A DNA stretch of 64,000 bases from assembly GCA_032358165.1 (NCBI GenBank), contig JAALGY010000054.1, positions 1,736,001 through 1,800,000 of the forward strand. Direction: 5' to 3'. Below are positions 28,991-39,180 of the stretch, one piece after another. A program made the translations under genes and the position numbers. This DNA comes from Diplosphaera chodatii (Eukaryota; Chlorophyta; Trebouxiophyceae; Prasiolales; Stichococcaceae). Positions within the stretch are counted from its first letter, which is position 1; the number at the start of each line of letters is the position of its first letter. Below the pieces are notes generated by a model. That model worked only from the letters and a program-made list of their open reading frames with translations. It made no database searches and was not told where the DNA came from.

Positions 28991-31578
28991 ATGGGGAAGA
29001 ACGACTTTCTGAGTCCCAAGGCGGTGGGTCACGCGCTGAAGCCAACATTGCTTACCCTCTGGTTGTTGCCAATGTCAATGGTCGTACTGACATCAGACTT
29101 TTCTACGCCTTGGACGCAGATTGGTAATCGCATCAAGTCGAAGGGGCTGCAAAAGCTGCGATGGTACTGCCAGATGTGCGGCAAGCAGTGCCGCGATGAG
29201 AATGGCTTCAAGTGCCACCTCAGCTCCGACTCGCACAAGCGGCAGATGATGGTGTTCGGCGAGGCGCCGGACCGCGTCGTTGAAGGCTTCTCCGAGGTCA
29301 GCACGCCGTAGGAGGAAATGGTTCACTGCTCTGCCTTTCATCTTGGCAGCACCGTTGGTAAACATGATGGCAACCTGCTGTCTGGTTGTCTACAGGAGTT
29401 TGAGAGCTCCTTCCTCGAGCTGCTGCGGCGAGCACATCCCTTCTCTCGTGTGGCTGCAAAGAACGTCTACAACGACTTCATCGCAGACAAGTGTGTAACA
29501 TCCTGTCACATTGGCATCTGTTTCGGTGGCTTGTTGCAACATTCTTCACTGGAAAGCACATGTGTCGGCCTGCGGGACCCCGCTGAGAACAGCTCGCTTG
29601 CACAAGCGCAGGCACCACATCCACATGAACGCCACCAAATGGCTCACGCTCACGGAGTTTGTGAAGCACCTGGGCAAGGAGGGCAAGTGCCGGGTGGACG
29701 AGACGCCCAAGGGCTGGTTCATCTCCCTCATCCAGGCGGACCCCATGGCCGAGCTGTCCGCTGAGCGCCGCGTGAAGCGCGACAGGCACGTTGTGCAGCG
29801 TGACAAGTGTGCATTTGCAGCCTGGCGTCACGTCTTGCATTGTCAGATGGCAGGTGTCTGATAGTCAAATGCCTTATACAATGCAATTCTAGGGTGGCCG
29901 TACACAAGGCAGGGGGCTGTTCTGATGGCAACAGACGGGCTGCAAGGCACAGCAGGGGTACGGAGTAGTGCCACCAGCGGGCGCAGTGACCAAGTAGAGG
30001 AAGTGGCTCACGAGTAGCTGCAGCAAGCTTTGAGAGGTAAGAATGTACTGTTTTGCCGGCCACAACATGATTGTTGTCATGGTTTCGGTGCAGGGCAGAG
30101 CGGGAGGAGGAGGAGCGGCACGCGCGGGCACTGCAGGCGCAGATCGAGCGGGCGGCGGAGCTGGGCACCGAGGCGGAGGAGGCGGTGAACAACGCCAGCG
30201 TGCTTGAGCGGCAGGTGGGCGCCTGAAGTGGATCCAGGGTCTCGAGTGGCCGCCCTGCTGCAGCTGCGGCCACACCGGGTTGTACCTGCAGGACCGAGGG
30301 TCAGACGTGCACTTGTGCACACACCGATGTTCGTTTTTGTATCGAGATGAATGCCGATGTCTTGACGTTTTGCTGTCCTGGTCTATGCGCAGGAAGATGA
30401 CCAGCCGCTCAACTTCGGCGCACTGGCCAAGCCGAGCCGGGTGGCAGCTGCGGGCGAGGTGAAGCCGGTGCCCAAGCCGGCGGTGGCGTCCTTTGCAGAG
30501 GCAGATGACGACAGGGACAGGTGCACGACACATCTCTGACCAGCAGGGTGTTGCAGCATTGAACAATGCCTCCGAAGATACGAAGCTGTCATCGACAAGC
30601 GGTCATTTATGGTGGTTTCACTGTACTGCAGCAAACGGCAGCGAACAGACGGCCCGCCAGCCAGGCCGCGTAGCAAGCTGGAGGAGGTGATGCAGTTGGA
30701 CAAGCAGGCGAAGGCCGCGAAGCAGGCGCGGGAGCAGCAGCAGAAGCAGGAGCAGCAACAGCAGCAGGGGCAGACCAGCAGGTGCGCATGCACACTGGTC
30801 GGGAGCTTGTTGCTGTACACGTGCACTGCTCTTGTTTGCAACAGAAACGAACGGTGCATCGCACACAGCACAAGGCGGGTTATGGCCTTGCTTTCTGTGG
30901 GCTCATGCTGCGGGTGCATACACGATGATGCTTTTGCACTGCACATACGCAGGGGCGCCTGGCTACGCAAGGGCCTGGTCGTGAAGATCATGTCACCGGA
31001 GCTCAAGGCAGAGGGCCTGTACAAGAAGAAGGGCAACGTTGTGCGCCTCATCAATAAGCAGGTGGTCGACGCCCCCCAATGTCCCTGCAGAGAATGGTGG
31101 AAGGTGTACGTTCTGTTGCAACTCGGTTGTTGACGTGGGGTCAGCAGATTCTTCACAGTGTCTCTGTTGGGTGGCGCAGACGGCGGAGGTGGAGCTCACA
31201 GACGGCAGCGCAGCAGTGCAGATCCACGACTCGCAGCTGGAGACCGTCATCCCGCAGCCCGGAGGGACAGTGGTGAGCGTCCACTGCCGTCCCTCCTTGA
31301 TCCACCGCTAGATACACTGCCGCACAAACCATAGCGGTGTGCATTGCTTTGCTGCTGCCAGAGGACATGAGCGGACCTGACGCTGACATTCATTCGGGAT
31401 GTGTTCCCAAGAGCCTTGCTGCCTCGTGCAGGCGGTGCTGGCGGGGGAACACCGTGGCGCGACCGCCACACTGCTGTCGATCCAGGAGGACAAGTTCCAG
31501 GCGCGGATACGCGTGCACGCCGATGGCAAGCCCGAGGTTGCAGCAGAGTACGAGGACATATGCAAGCTTCGCAGCTGA
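28991..31578 (+). CDS. KIN17: KIN17 DNA/RNA-binding protein, ten exons, 415 aa
   Basis: Conserved eukaryotic nuclear protein linked to DNA replication, the damage response and pre-mRNA processing. Exons: 28991-29023, 29120-29296, 29396-29490, 29612-29806, 30094-30214, 30393-30520, 30632-30781, 30953-31061, 31180-31272, 31432-31578; all phases close. In order: the family's short MGK start, IKSKGLQKLRWYCQMCGKQC with a C2H2 zinc finger (CQMC...HLSSDSHKRQ), the winged-helix KIN17 core (RVAAKNVYNDFIADKHHIHM, NATKWLTLTEFVKHLG, VDETPKGWFI), a charged helical linker (AEREEEERHARALQAQIERA) with a Gln-rich patch, and tandem KOW/SH3-like domains (WLRKGLVVKIMS, LETVIPQPGG, AEYEDICKL). The length matches plant KIN17. 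It is divergent from the subtilase, with no evident functional link. Confidence 0.95.
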
Positions 31579-32469
31579 AGACTGGAGCCTGTGCTGCCGT
31601 GACTCCAGTCGACTGCCTGCTAGTGTTGCAGTTCTACTGGTGGACACAAGGTGTGGCGCACGGGCGGATGCTTTTCTGTGTCTCGTGTGTACAGCATGAT
31701 GCCCAGCCAGTGCTGCGTCGCTCCGCCGCACTGCAAGGCTGTCTGCAGGTTCGCGTCCCAGCCGGCATGGTCTTTCAGGCTGCTGTACCATGCGAAGGCC
31801 GTTGCCAGAACACTATTATATGGCGAGTCTGAACACAATTATATGGACCACATCATGTATTCCTTCTGCTCCAGGATCTTCATAGTAAATGCTTCCAATT
31901 GGTACCTCCCCTACTGCCACAAGATGTGATCATCAAGACGAATCTAGCACCGATTTACGGCAACTTGAACAATGAGAGACAACCTATAAATGTCACAACC
32001 TTACTGATCGGCTATCTACTCTTAGCTTTGGCCGGCGGCGGAGTTAGAGCGTCGCATGTGCACCACCCAAGTCTGCGCCACGTGATGGACCCTACATAAT
32101 AATCAGCGGCAGAAATCAGCTTCGGACCAAGCCTCCAATTCAGCCGAAACACGCTGCAATGGTTGCGCTGGGGCGCACGAGAGTGGCCCTAATCCGGTGG
32201 GCAGTGTCACGCACTTTTGAGCCTTCCTAGTCGCTTGCGAGGGTGCAATGTTGCATAGACCACAACCCTGTGTGGGCTGGTACCAGACCTGGCCGATGCC
32301 TTGAAACCTGTCGTTGCAGCGGCATGATCAGAGCCTGATACGGTGCGACCGTGAGACAAGACAGGCGACGAAATTCTGGTGGCTCTGAGAGGGGCTAAGG
32401 GGTATCCAACAGGGCGGCTTGGTCCGATTCCCTGCAGACATCAGCATCGGACAGAAAAGTCTTTGTGGC
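31579..32469. other. Intergenic / possible 5' UTR of the SPO11-like gene
   Basis: About 890 bases without a supported coding region. A TATAAA occurs at 31985-31990, more AT-rich than its surroundings and a weak core-promoter candidate for the downstream gene. An additional upstream exon of that gene cannot be excluded. Confidence 0.3.
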
Positions 32470-34613
32470 ATGGACCGCACTCTGTCCGTGGATAACGCAC
32501 GGGAAGTGCACGTTTTGCTGACCGCCAAGCTGCGCGCCATCCGTGCGTTCCGCAGGCTTTACGGCCGCTATCCCATCCTGACCGTGGTGAGCTTGACATG
32601 CCTCAAGCCTGACGACACCTGAAAAGCTGTAGGGACAGCCCATGACTGCACCGCTTGATTTGCCGCTCACTGACATGTGCAGAGTTGTTTGCAGGCTGAT
32701 GATGACGGACAGTACGAGCTGACGGTGCCGCGGGCGGACGGCGGCCAAGATATCCTGCCTGCGAGGCGGCTGGTGCCCGTGCACACGGCGCCTGGCAGTG
32801 GCGTCCTCGCCTCCTGTGAGTACAGGCGGGTCCTGACCTTGCTCGTCCGGCAGCATCAGGTGCGCACTCATGCCGCAAACCTGTTGTCTCGTGCAACATC
32901 AACACATGCCGCACGATCCCAACAGCAACAGAGTGTGATTGGGCGACCAGCACCGTGATGCCTCCAGCTCAGCGGCTGACAACACCTACGTACTGCGCAA
33001 TGCTGTGCAGTTTATCGGAGACTGCATCCGCCATGGGGTTGCCGTCCTTGTCACACATCGCGCAGCATGGTATGCGCTCTTGGGACTCGAGGACTTCCCG
33101 ACAACAGGGTGAGGAGCTGGCACCATCTGTTGTGATGGCACTGTTCTTTGTCATCCGTCTTTACGTCTGCTGTGACTGGTTGTGGCAGCGGATCGCTGCT
33201 GACGAGACTAAGCCTTGGTGTGCACGCCCCAGTGTACTGGACTCGGCGATCGACACAGCGGCACAAGTGCTGGACATCAGATGCACGTCGCAGCACCTGC
33301 TGTTTCGAAAGGTCATGGAGGGCACGCTCATCGCTGCGGACGTGAAAATCTGGGTGACACGTCGGGATGGGACCACCGACAGCGGCACCTACTCCCAGAG
33401 CAGATGTGAGTTGTTGGGCAAGGGCACCGACTTCTGGTACATGCATCCGTGTCGTCCAGTGGCTCAGTATTGCAGTGCAGCTGCAGTGTGACTGCAGTGC
33501 AGCTGAGCAGCACATCTGTTGTGCTGCAGTGCGGCCCTTGCCGTACTTTGAGGAGGGCGACCACTTTGACTTCGAGTGGCTGAAGCAGCATGCGGCCATC
33601 GGCATCACAGAGAGCGACGCGCTGGGCCAGGTGGGTGATGTACTGCAGCATGGCTATTGTCCACGTGTGCAGTCCGCAGGGCATGGGCTGGGATCGCCAT
33701 TGAGTTGGCCATGAAGTGTTTCGGTCGCATGCAGAATGTTGTTGGCTGTGGTGGCGCCATAGCGTGCAACCTCGCAGTAGTGGCATGCCATGGCCGGGCT
33801 GAGCTCAAGCATCAGTACTTTGTGCATCAGCTCAGCAATGCGCCAGGGATGGAGGGGAAGCGCGTGCTTGGTGAGTCATGCAGCTGTCACCGACAGTAGC
33901 CACTGCTAGAAGGCTTGGCATCGATGTATGCTGCAACACTCACCAGGTGTTGCACAGCCTGATGAACTGCAAGGTCCTCTATCGCCAATGGTCACAATCC
34001 AGCGTCTGCGTGCAGGTCTGTCGGATTTTGATTGGGGCGGCCTCGTCTTTGTCAATGCCTTCGGAGCCAGCAGGTGGTTGTGAGCGCACTTGAGATGCAC
34101 CAGCCACACATGCACTGCCACGGGTGCGCAGGATTCCATGGACGTTTAAAGGCTGAGATGTGCTCTGCCATCTGTGCAGCAACTACCCTGTGGCCATCGA
34201 GCGCGTTAGCTTGACTGGTGAGCAATTGTTCCGGGACTGCGACGAGCGCCTGCGCCTCACGCTTTCCGAGGACTCAGTGCCAAAGCTCCAAGGCATGGTG
34301 CTTCGGGGTACAGCGGACCCGCAGACAATTGAGGTGGGTGCCTCTGACTTGTGACACGATGGACGACGTGCTTACCACTTGACAGCAGCACCCCACACTT
34401 GCCATGTCACGTGTTGAGCAAGCACATCGCACATACTTTCTGGCCATCTGCTTGCACCAGGATGCAGAGTGCATGCTGAGGACCAGGCAGACTGGAAACG
34501 CCGAGGCGTTGCAGTTTCCATCGGCAAATGCAAACCACGCCGCGGGCGAGTGGGGGATGTCTCAGTATCTGCAGGCGGTTGTGAATGAGGCTCTGAGCCG
34601 CCCCCCTAAGTGA
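32470..34613 (+). CDS. Divergent SPO11 / topoisomerase VI subunit A-like protein, nine exons, ~406 aa
   Basis: Family members break both DNA strands through a catalytic Tyr, starting meiotic recombination (SPO11-1/2) or acting in plant endoreduplication (TOP6A). Exons: 32470-32586, 32695-32815, 32973-33108, 33233-33405, 33530-33630, 33735-33870, 34016-34073, 34180-34333, 34389-34613; phases close. Landmarks fall in the family order and spacing. LVTHRAAWY matches the T-x-R-x-x-Y-Y catalytic site (Tyr about 113). VLDSAIDTAAQVLDIRC then MEGTLIAADVKIW match the segment after the Tyr. AAIGITESDALGQ matches the Toprim ILIVEKEAxFQ strand (metal Glu about 210). RVLGLSDFDWGGL matches the Toprim DxDPxG motif (Asp 265 and 267). 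AECMLRTRQTGNAEAL matches the C-terminal KAEIEAL region. Length is typical. Departures are W for P after DxD and loss of the GKG turn. Start Met and assignment are inference from motif spacing. Confidence 0.6.
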
Positions 34614-35394
34614 TGGCAGCTATTTGGGCTCCTCTGCACGGTGTTGCACCATTTTTGGGACTTCTTTGATGCAATTTCGCACTGGGCCGGCATCATTTCA
34701 GCGGCACTTCGCATTCGCAATCTGCAGCGGTATGTTGTTTTCTTGCCATGCACTGCAGCTAGATTGGGCAGCAGCTACGTGACACAATCGTCGTTCTAAG
34801 ACCCACTAGCAGTGGTGATAGTTTCTGGAGTGCCAAGTAATGAATCATGCACGGCGGCACATTGGGCTTACACAAGCACCTTATAAGAGCTGGATTACAG
34901 TACTCACTACCATGCAAGGGCCCATAGAGTTTGGCTGGTCCCTACACAGCCCATAGCATCGATCTGTCGTGATTACCACTGTCTTGACAGCCTTGAATGC
35001 AGTCTGCTGTAGCGCTGCAGTCCGAGCGCCTGCCACATGAGGGCCATGGCTGCGCCCATCTGCAATGTCTGCCACAGTTTCCAGCTCGAACGCTGCCTAC
35101 TCTTAGAGACCGCCAAAGGCTCAGCCTAGTCCAGATCGAAAGCCTGCAACAAGCAGGAACTCAGCTCAGTGATGGTATTTGACGATCTTTTGACGCGGCA
35201 GCACACAATCTGCACGCATAAGACTGCAGCAACAAGGACTTCAAAGGGTCTGCAACCGGCAACCATTATCGTGCCATAGGTCATTCTGAAGTAGGTGGGC
35301 AACAAGGACACGTAGGCAGCTTTTGCATGCTCTTGCACTATCCACACTGCAACGATGTTGGGAAAGTAGGGGTATGTGTGCGCCTACCGTGTGA
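34614..35394. other. Convergent intergenic region, nothing recognised
   Basis: About 780 bases between the stops of the SPO11-like gene (+) and the low-complexity gene (-). The stretch is more AT-rich than the exons, and no TGTAA or coding similarity was noticed. Confidence 0.35.
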
Positions 35395-38300
35395 TTAGCC
35401 ACGGCGATCCGTGCCGACGCAGGGGCGAGGCAGAAACGCGCCTGGTCCTAATGCAGCCTCCTCGTACTCCAGCGGCGGCTGGTCCAGCGTCGGCACCAGC
35501 AGGTCCCCGAACTCCGCACCTATCAGGCCGCTGTCCACGTCCCGGTAACCTGTGAGTGTGGATGAGGATGGTGCCGCGGCCTCACCCCAGCCGAGCCTGG
35601 GCGCTGGCTGCTTCCGCCCGGATGCTGCTGCTGCAGAGCTGTTGGCTGCCGCCTGTGCTGGCTCATCAACACTTTGCCCGGGTGGCGCTGACTGCGGTGA
35701 TGCGAATGTGCGCTTGGTGCGCAGCCGCCGTGGCACTACTTTTGCCCATAACTTTGCAACGCCTGTTGCCAAGCGGGAGGCGTTCCGGGTAGTAGGTCGC
35801 GTTGCTGACTGCCGTGATGCGGCCCGTCTCCCGCTGCGGCGCAGCTGCGGCTGCGATGACGTGCGAGAGGGATCCGCCACGGAGCCCACACCTGGCGTGG
35901 CCAGCGGCGGATGGCCGGTAGGCCCTGCTGGGCACATGGACAGCGTCTGCGACCCCACTGCATTCGAGACGAAGTTGACGCTGCGCTTGCCTGTCATAAG
36001 CTCGGCATGCTTCATGCAGACACCCGCAAAGGCAGTGCTTTTGCCATGGCGACACCCAGCCGCGGCGACATCCACATTCGGACCACAATAATTCTACGTG
36101 GAGTCGGGCGCTGCCAACCTGTGTCATGAACCTCGTTGGTGATTGAGTAGCTGGCTGGGACAATCTCCGACAACCCCAGCTGGTTTGCCGCATCGCCTGC
36201 AAGATTGGACGGATCAGTTTGAGGAGGTCTGATTGTGGTGAGAGCCAGTAAACCATGTGGGCCAGTTTTGGTGATTGCCAAAGACCTCGCTTTGTGCGTG
36301 CGTAACCTGGCTCACCTAACTCCGCTACAGTCAGTAGATTGCTGAATGTGGATGAACTAGGGGCGGCCTGGCCAACCTCTAGAGTCCGGCTGTGCCCCTC
36401 AGCCGTTGCCATTTGGTCACCAATGCCGTCCTCCTGCATGCGCAGGATGTGTGCAGACATGATTACAGGAACAACCGTTGGCCAGCAGGCGCAGTGGCTA
36501 TCGGAAAGAGAATGGCTGCCCACACCGCTTGCTATCAGAGGCAGGTAAGAATGTCTGGAACGCCACCTCAAGATGGGCAAGGTGCACGATCAAATTAATG
36601 CTCACCCCCTTCGACTGGGCGTCTGTAACATGTCCAATGCCGATTGCAGGGGCCTCGATCGCTGGGGAGCCCTGTGCGGACGCAGATCCACGCTATGTCA
36701 GGCCCCCGCAGACGCACAGCCTATCTTGCATCATCATGTGGTGTGCTGGCATGCTGACTCAGCTGTCGCTGTTGCAACGCTTCAGTTGCGCTCACAGTGT
36801 TAACTCTGGACGGATTGCCTATCACCTGGAGGCCGGCTGCCTGATCGCTTGGCGCATCTGGTGATTTCACTACTTTCCTGACCAAGGACCGTAGGAAGGA
36901 CGACTTTGCAGCCGGTGAGGCAGTTACTGGCGCTGTCACTGCACCCGCCGGCGGCGGTGACGGAGGTTGTGTAAATGGCGCAGACGGGGCTGGCGGAGAA
37001 GGCGGCACCACCGCCGGCTGCGGCATTAAATCCGCCTGCGGGGCGGATACTGCTGCCGTTGCTGTTGCCGTTGCTGCTGCCACTGCTGCTGCCACCGCTG
37101 CTTCCACTGTTGCAGCTTCTGCTGCTGCTCCTGCTGCTGCTGCTGCTCCTGCGATTGTTGCTGCTGCTGCTGGTATTGCTGCTGCAACAGCTGGGTACAT
37201 TGACTGCAGCTGCTGCAGCTGCTTCTCCAACTTTGCTTCCGCCGGCCGATACACACTCTGTCGTACAATGAAGGCTCAGTGATTTCTTTAGCGAGCTGAA
37301 GAGGACTGGTGGCAGCGCATATGTTGCTGCGTACAAGGACTACAGCGGTCAGGTTCGAATGAAGGCATGAAGTGGGTCCCCCGTCACTTAACTGAACCTG
37401 TGTATAAGAGGCATCAATGCAGTCTGACAGGCAGACTCCGATGGCATGTTGAGTATGAGAGGATGCTGCTTTAATCTCCACGAGTGTGTGTAAAGGTTCA
37501 GCTCTACAAAGACACAATTCAGGATGTGCTTACATGGTGCACAAATGCGGGTCCTGTTGGCGCCGGCGCTGCCCGCTGCTGGCCGCCCACCTGCTGGGGG
37601 CCTCCAGGCTGCGGTGGAGCTGCCTGCTGCTGCTGCTGGGTGGCCGCCTGTGCAAAGCCGAATTCAAGCTTGCGCTGCGCTGACATGCCCCACCCTCCTG
37701 CATGCACATTCCAGAAACCATAGGTGCTCAGCTTGCATGGCGAGTGTGGCCGCAGAAGGGGTGCTCTGTGCGACGACCAGACAAAACCATATAGATTATC
37801 CTGCTTGGCTGGCGATGTATATATGGCTGGCGGCATCTGCCGAGTTGTTACCTGATATAGCCGCCAGCCCGCTGCCAGAGCTAATCGGGTCTGTGGCCAC
37901 TTTTTTTTGGGGTGGCGACTTCCCTGTGGGTGACGTTGTGCTGGGATCCCCAGGCGACCGCTCTGCAAACAACCAGCAGGGCGCAAGTGAGCAGGCAACC
38001 TCTTGCTTCCCAGGAAAAAGTATGTGTGACAGGTCAGGGAGTATGGCGAGCCATGCCTACACTCAGTACTCACGGCCGCGGTCGCGAATTCGCCCAACCA
38101 CAGACGGCGCTGGTTGCACACCTGCATGGGCAAGCCATCGTGGCGTCAACCAACATCGCACACTGGTGAGTCTATGTCACCAATTCTTAGGCAGTGCATG
38201 GCAAACTGCTCGTGCTTTACTGCCAGATGATTGCGCACGAGGTGTAATGGGATCTGGTTGTGGCTGTGTAGTGGCATCGTGGCTGTTTGGAGGCACCTGC

Positions 38301-38803
38301 TGCTGCTGCTGCTGCTGTGCCTGCGTGTTGCTGCTGTTGTCCGCCTGCACCCCTGATGCCGGTGCTCCTTGCGCCTGCGCAGGTGCTGCCGCTGGCATCG
38401 AGTAAAAACTGCTGCAGGGTGGCGGCGCTGATTCTACCTCAGCGCCAGCATCGGCAGCGGCTGCAGCATCCGCACTGCTGCTGAGTATGGACAATGTAAC
38501 CGACTCGCTGGCAGCTGCGGCCTGACGAGGTGCCACTTCATTGTCACCATGCTGTGCCTGCGTGTTACTGCTGCTGTCTGCCTGCACCCCTGATGCCAGT
38601 GCTCCTTGCGCCTGCGCAGGTGCTGCCGCTGGCCTCGGGTTAAAACTGCTGCAGGGTGGCGGCGCTGATTCTACCTCAGCGCCAGCATCGGCAGCGGCTG
38701 CAGCATCCGCACTGCTGCTGAGTATTGACAACGTAACCGACTCGCTGGCAGCTGCGGCCTGACGAGGTGCCACTTCATTGTCACCATCTGCTGCTGAGCC
38801 CAT
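35395..38803 (-). CDS. Unrecognised low-complexity protein gene (approximate model)
   Basis: Not assigned to a family. Coding-like blocks on the minus strand, in order, are: MGSAADGDNEVAPRQ... with two 79-residue tandem repeats and a short Gln run (38803 to about 38200); RKLEFGFAQAATQQQQQ...PTGPAFVHH (about 37675-37545); a Gln/Ala/Ser-coding CAG-type tract followed by SSFLRSLVRKVVKSPDAPSD (about 37270-36850); GHSRTLEVGQAAPSSSTF...LLTVAEL (about 36420-36315); GDAANQLGLSEIVPASYSI (about 36200-36140); and a Ser/Arg/Ala-rich C-terminal exon ending LGPGAFLPRPCVGTDRRG at a stop at 35395. Blocks end at plausible donors, but the frame through the triplet tract is ambiguous (Ala, Gln or Ser all stay open), so the joined protein is not given. 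Composition suggests a mostly disordered, possibly nuclear, protein. Confidence 0.4.
37020..37200. repeat. Imperfect CTG/CAG triplet tract
   Basis: A run of gctgctgct-type triplets with scattered substitutions. On the minus strand it reads as Ala-, Gln- or Ser-rich in the three frames. Confidence 0.75.
38316..38789 (-). repeat. Two tandem 237-bp (79-codon) repeats
   Basis: Units at 38316-38552 and 38553-38789 are nearly identical, are in frame with the minus-strand exon, and encode two copies of an Ala/Ser/Pro-rich segment containing VTLSILSSSADAAA. The high identity implies recent duplication. Confidence 0.85.
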
Positions 38804-39180
38804 GCCTCAATGCTGGCACAGTCTGTTGCGATTTTTTGTAGCATGGAGATTCTGGCAAGTCGCAGTCAGACATTCGCTTGCACCGATGCTTCGTGACCAT
38901 CGTCTGCAGGAGGCCTCAAGGGCCATAGCGAAAATAAACGGCGGCCGTTCGTCGGAGGGCTGAAAGGCGTCCGATCAAGAGGATAGGTCAGCCGCTGCCA
39001 GCTGGCGTCGTATAGGGTATGGTCCTCTATCCAATCGGAAACTTGGCAGCTTTGCTACTTTTCAATACTTGATTGTAACTGCTGTATACTTGCGCCTAAA
39101 CAGCAACATTGATCAGTCATACCATGGTGCTGAAATAAAGCTGCTCCAGGTGCTACCTGGCGGCAAGCAGGGTCACGTTG
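38804..39180. other. Intergenic, left flank of the transposon
   Basis: No gene is seen. An inverted motif (GGATAG near 38978 and CTATCC near 39027, both followed or preceded by CCGAT/ATCGG) could form a hairpin of unknown meaning. Confidence 0.3.

Noticed and set aside
36975..37271. Plus-strand Leu-rich frame (LLPLLLPLLL...)
   Set aside because: It is an out-of-frame reading of the CTG/CAG tract, with no other support.
37340..37375. ggttcgaatg word considered as a tRNA T-arm
   Set aside because: No matching acceptor, D-arm or anticodon stem could be folded around it.
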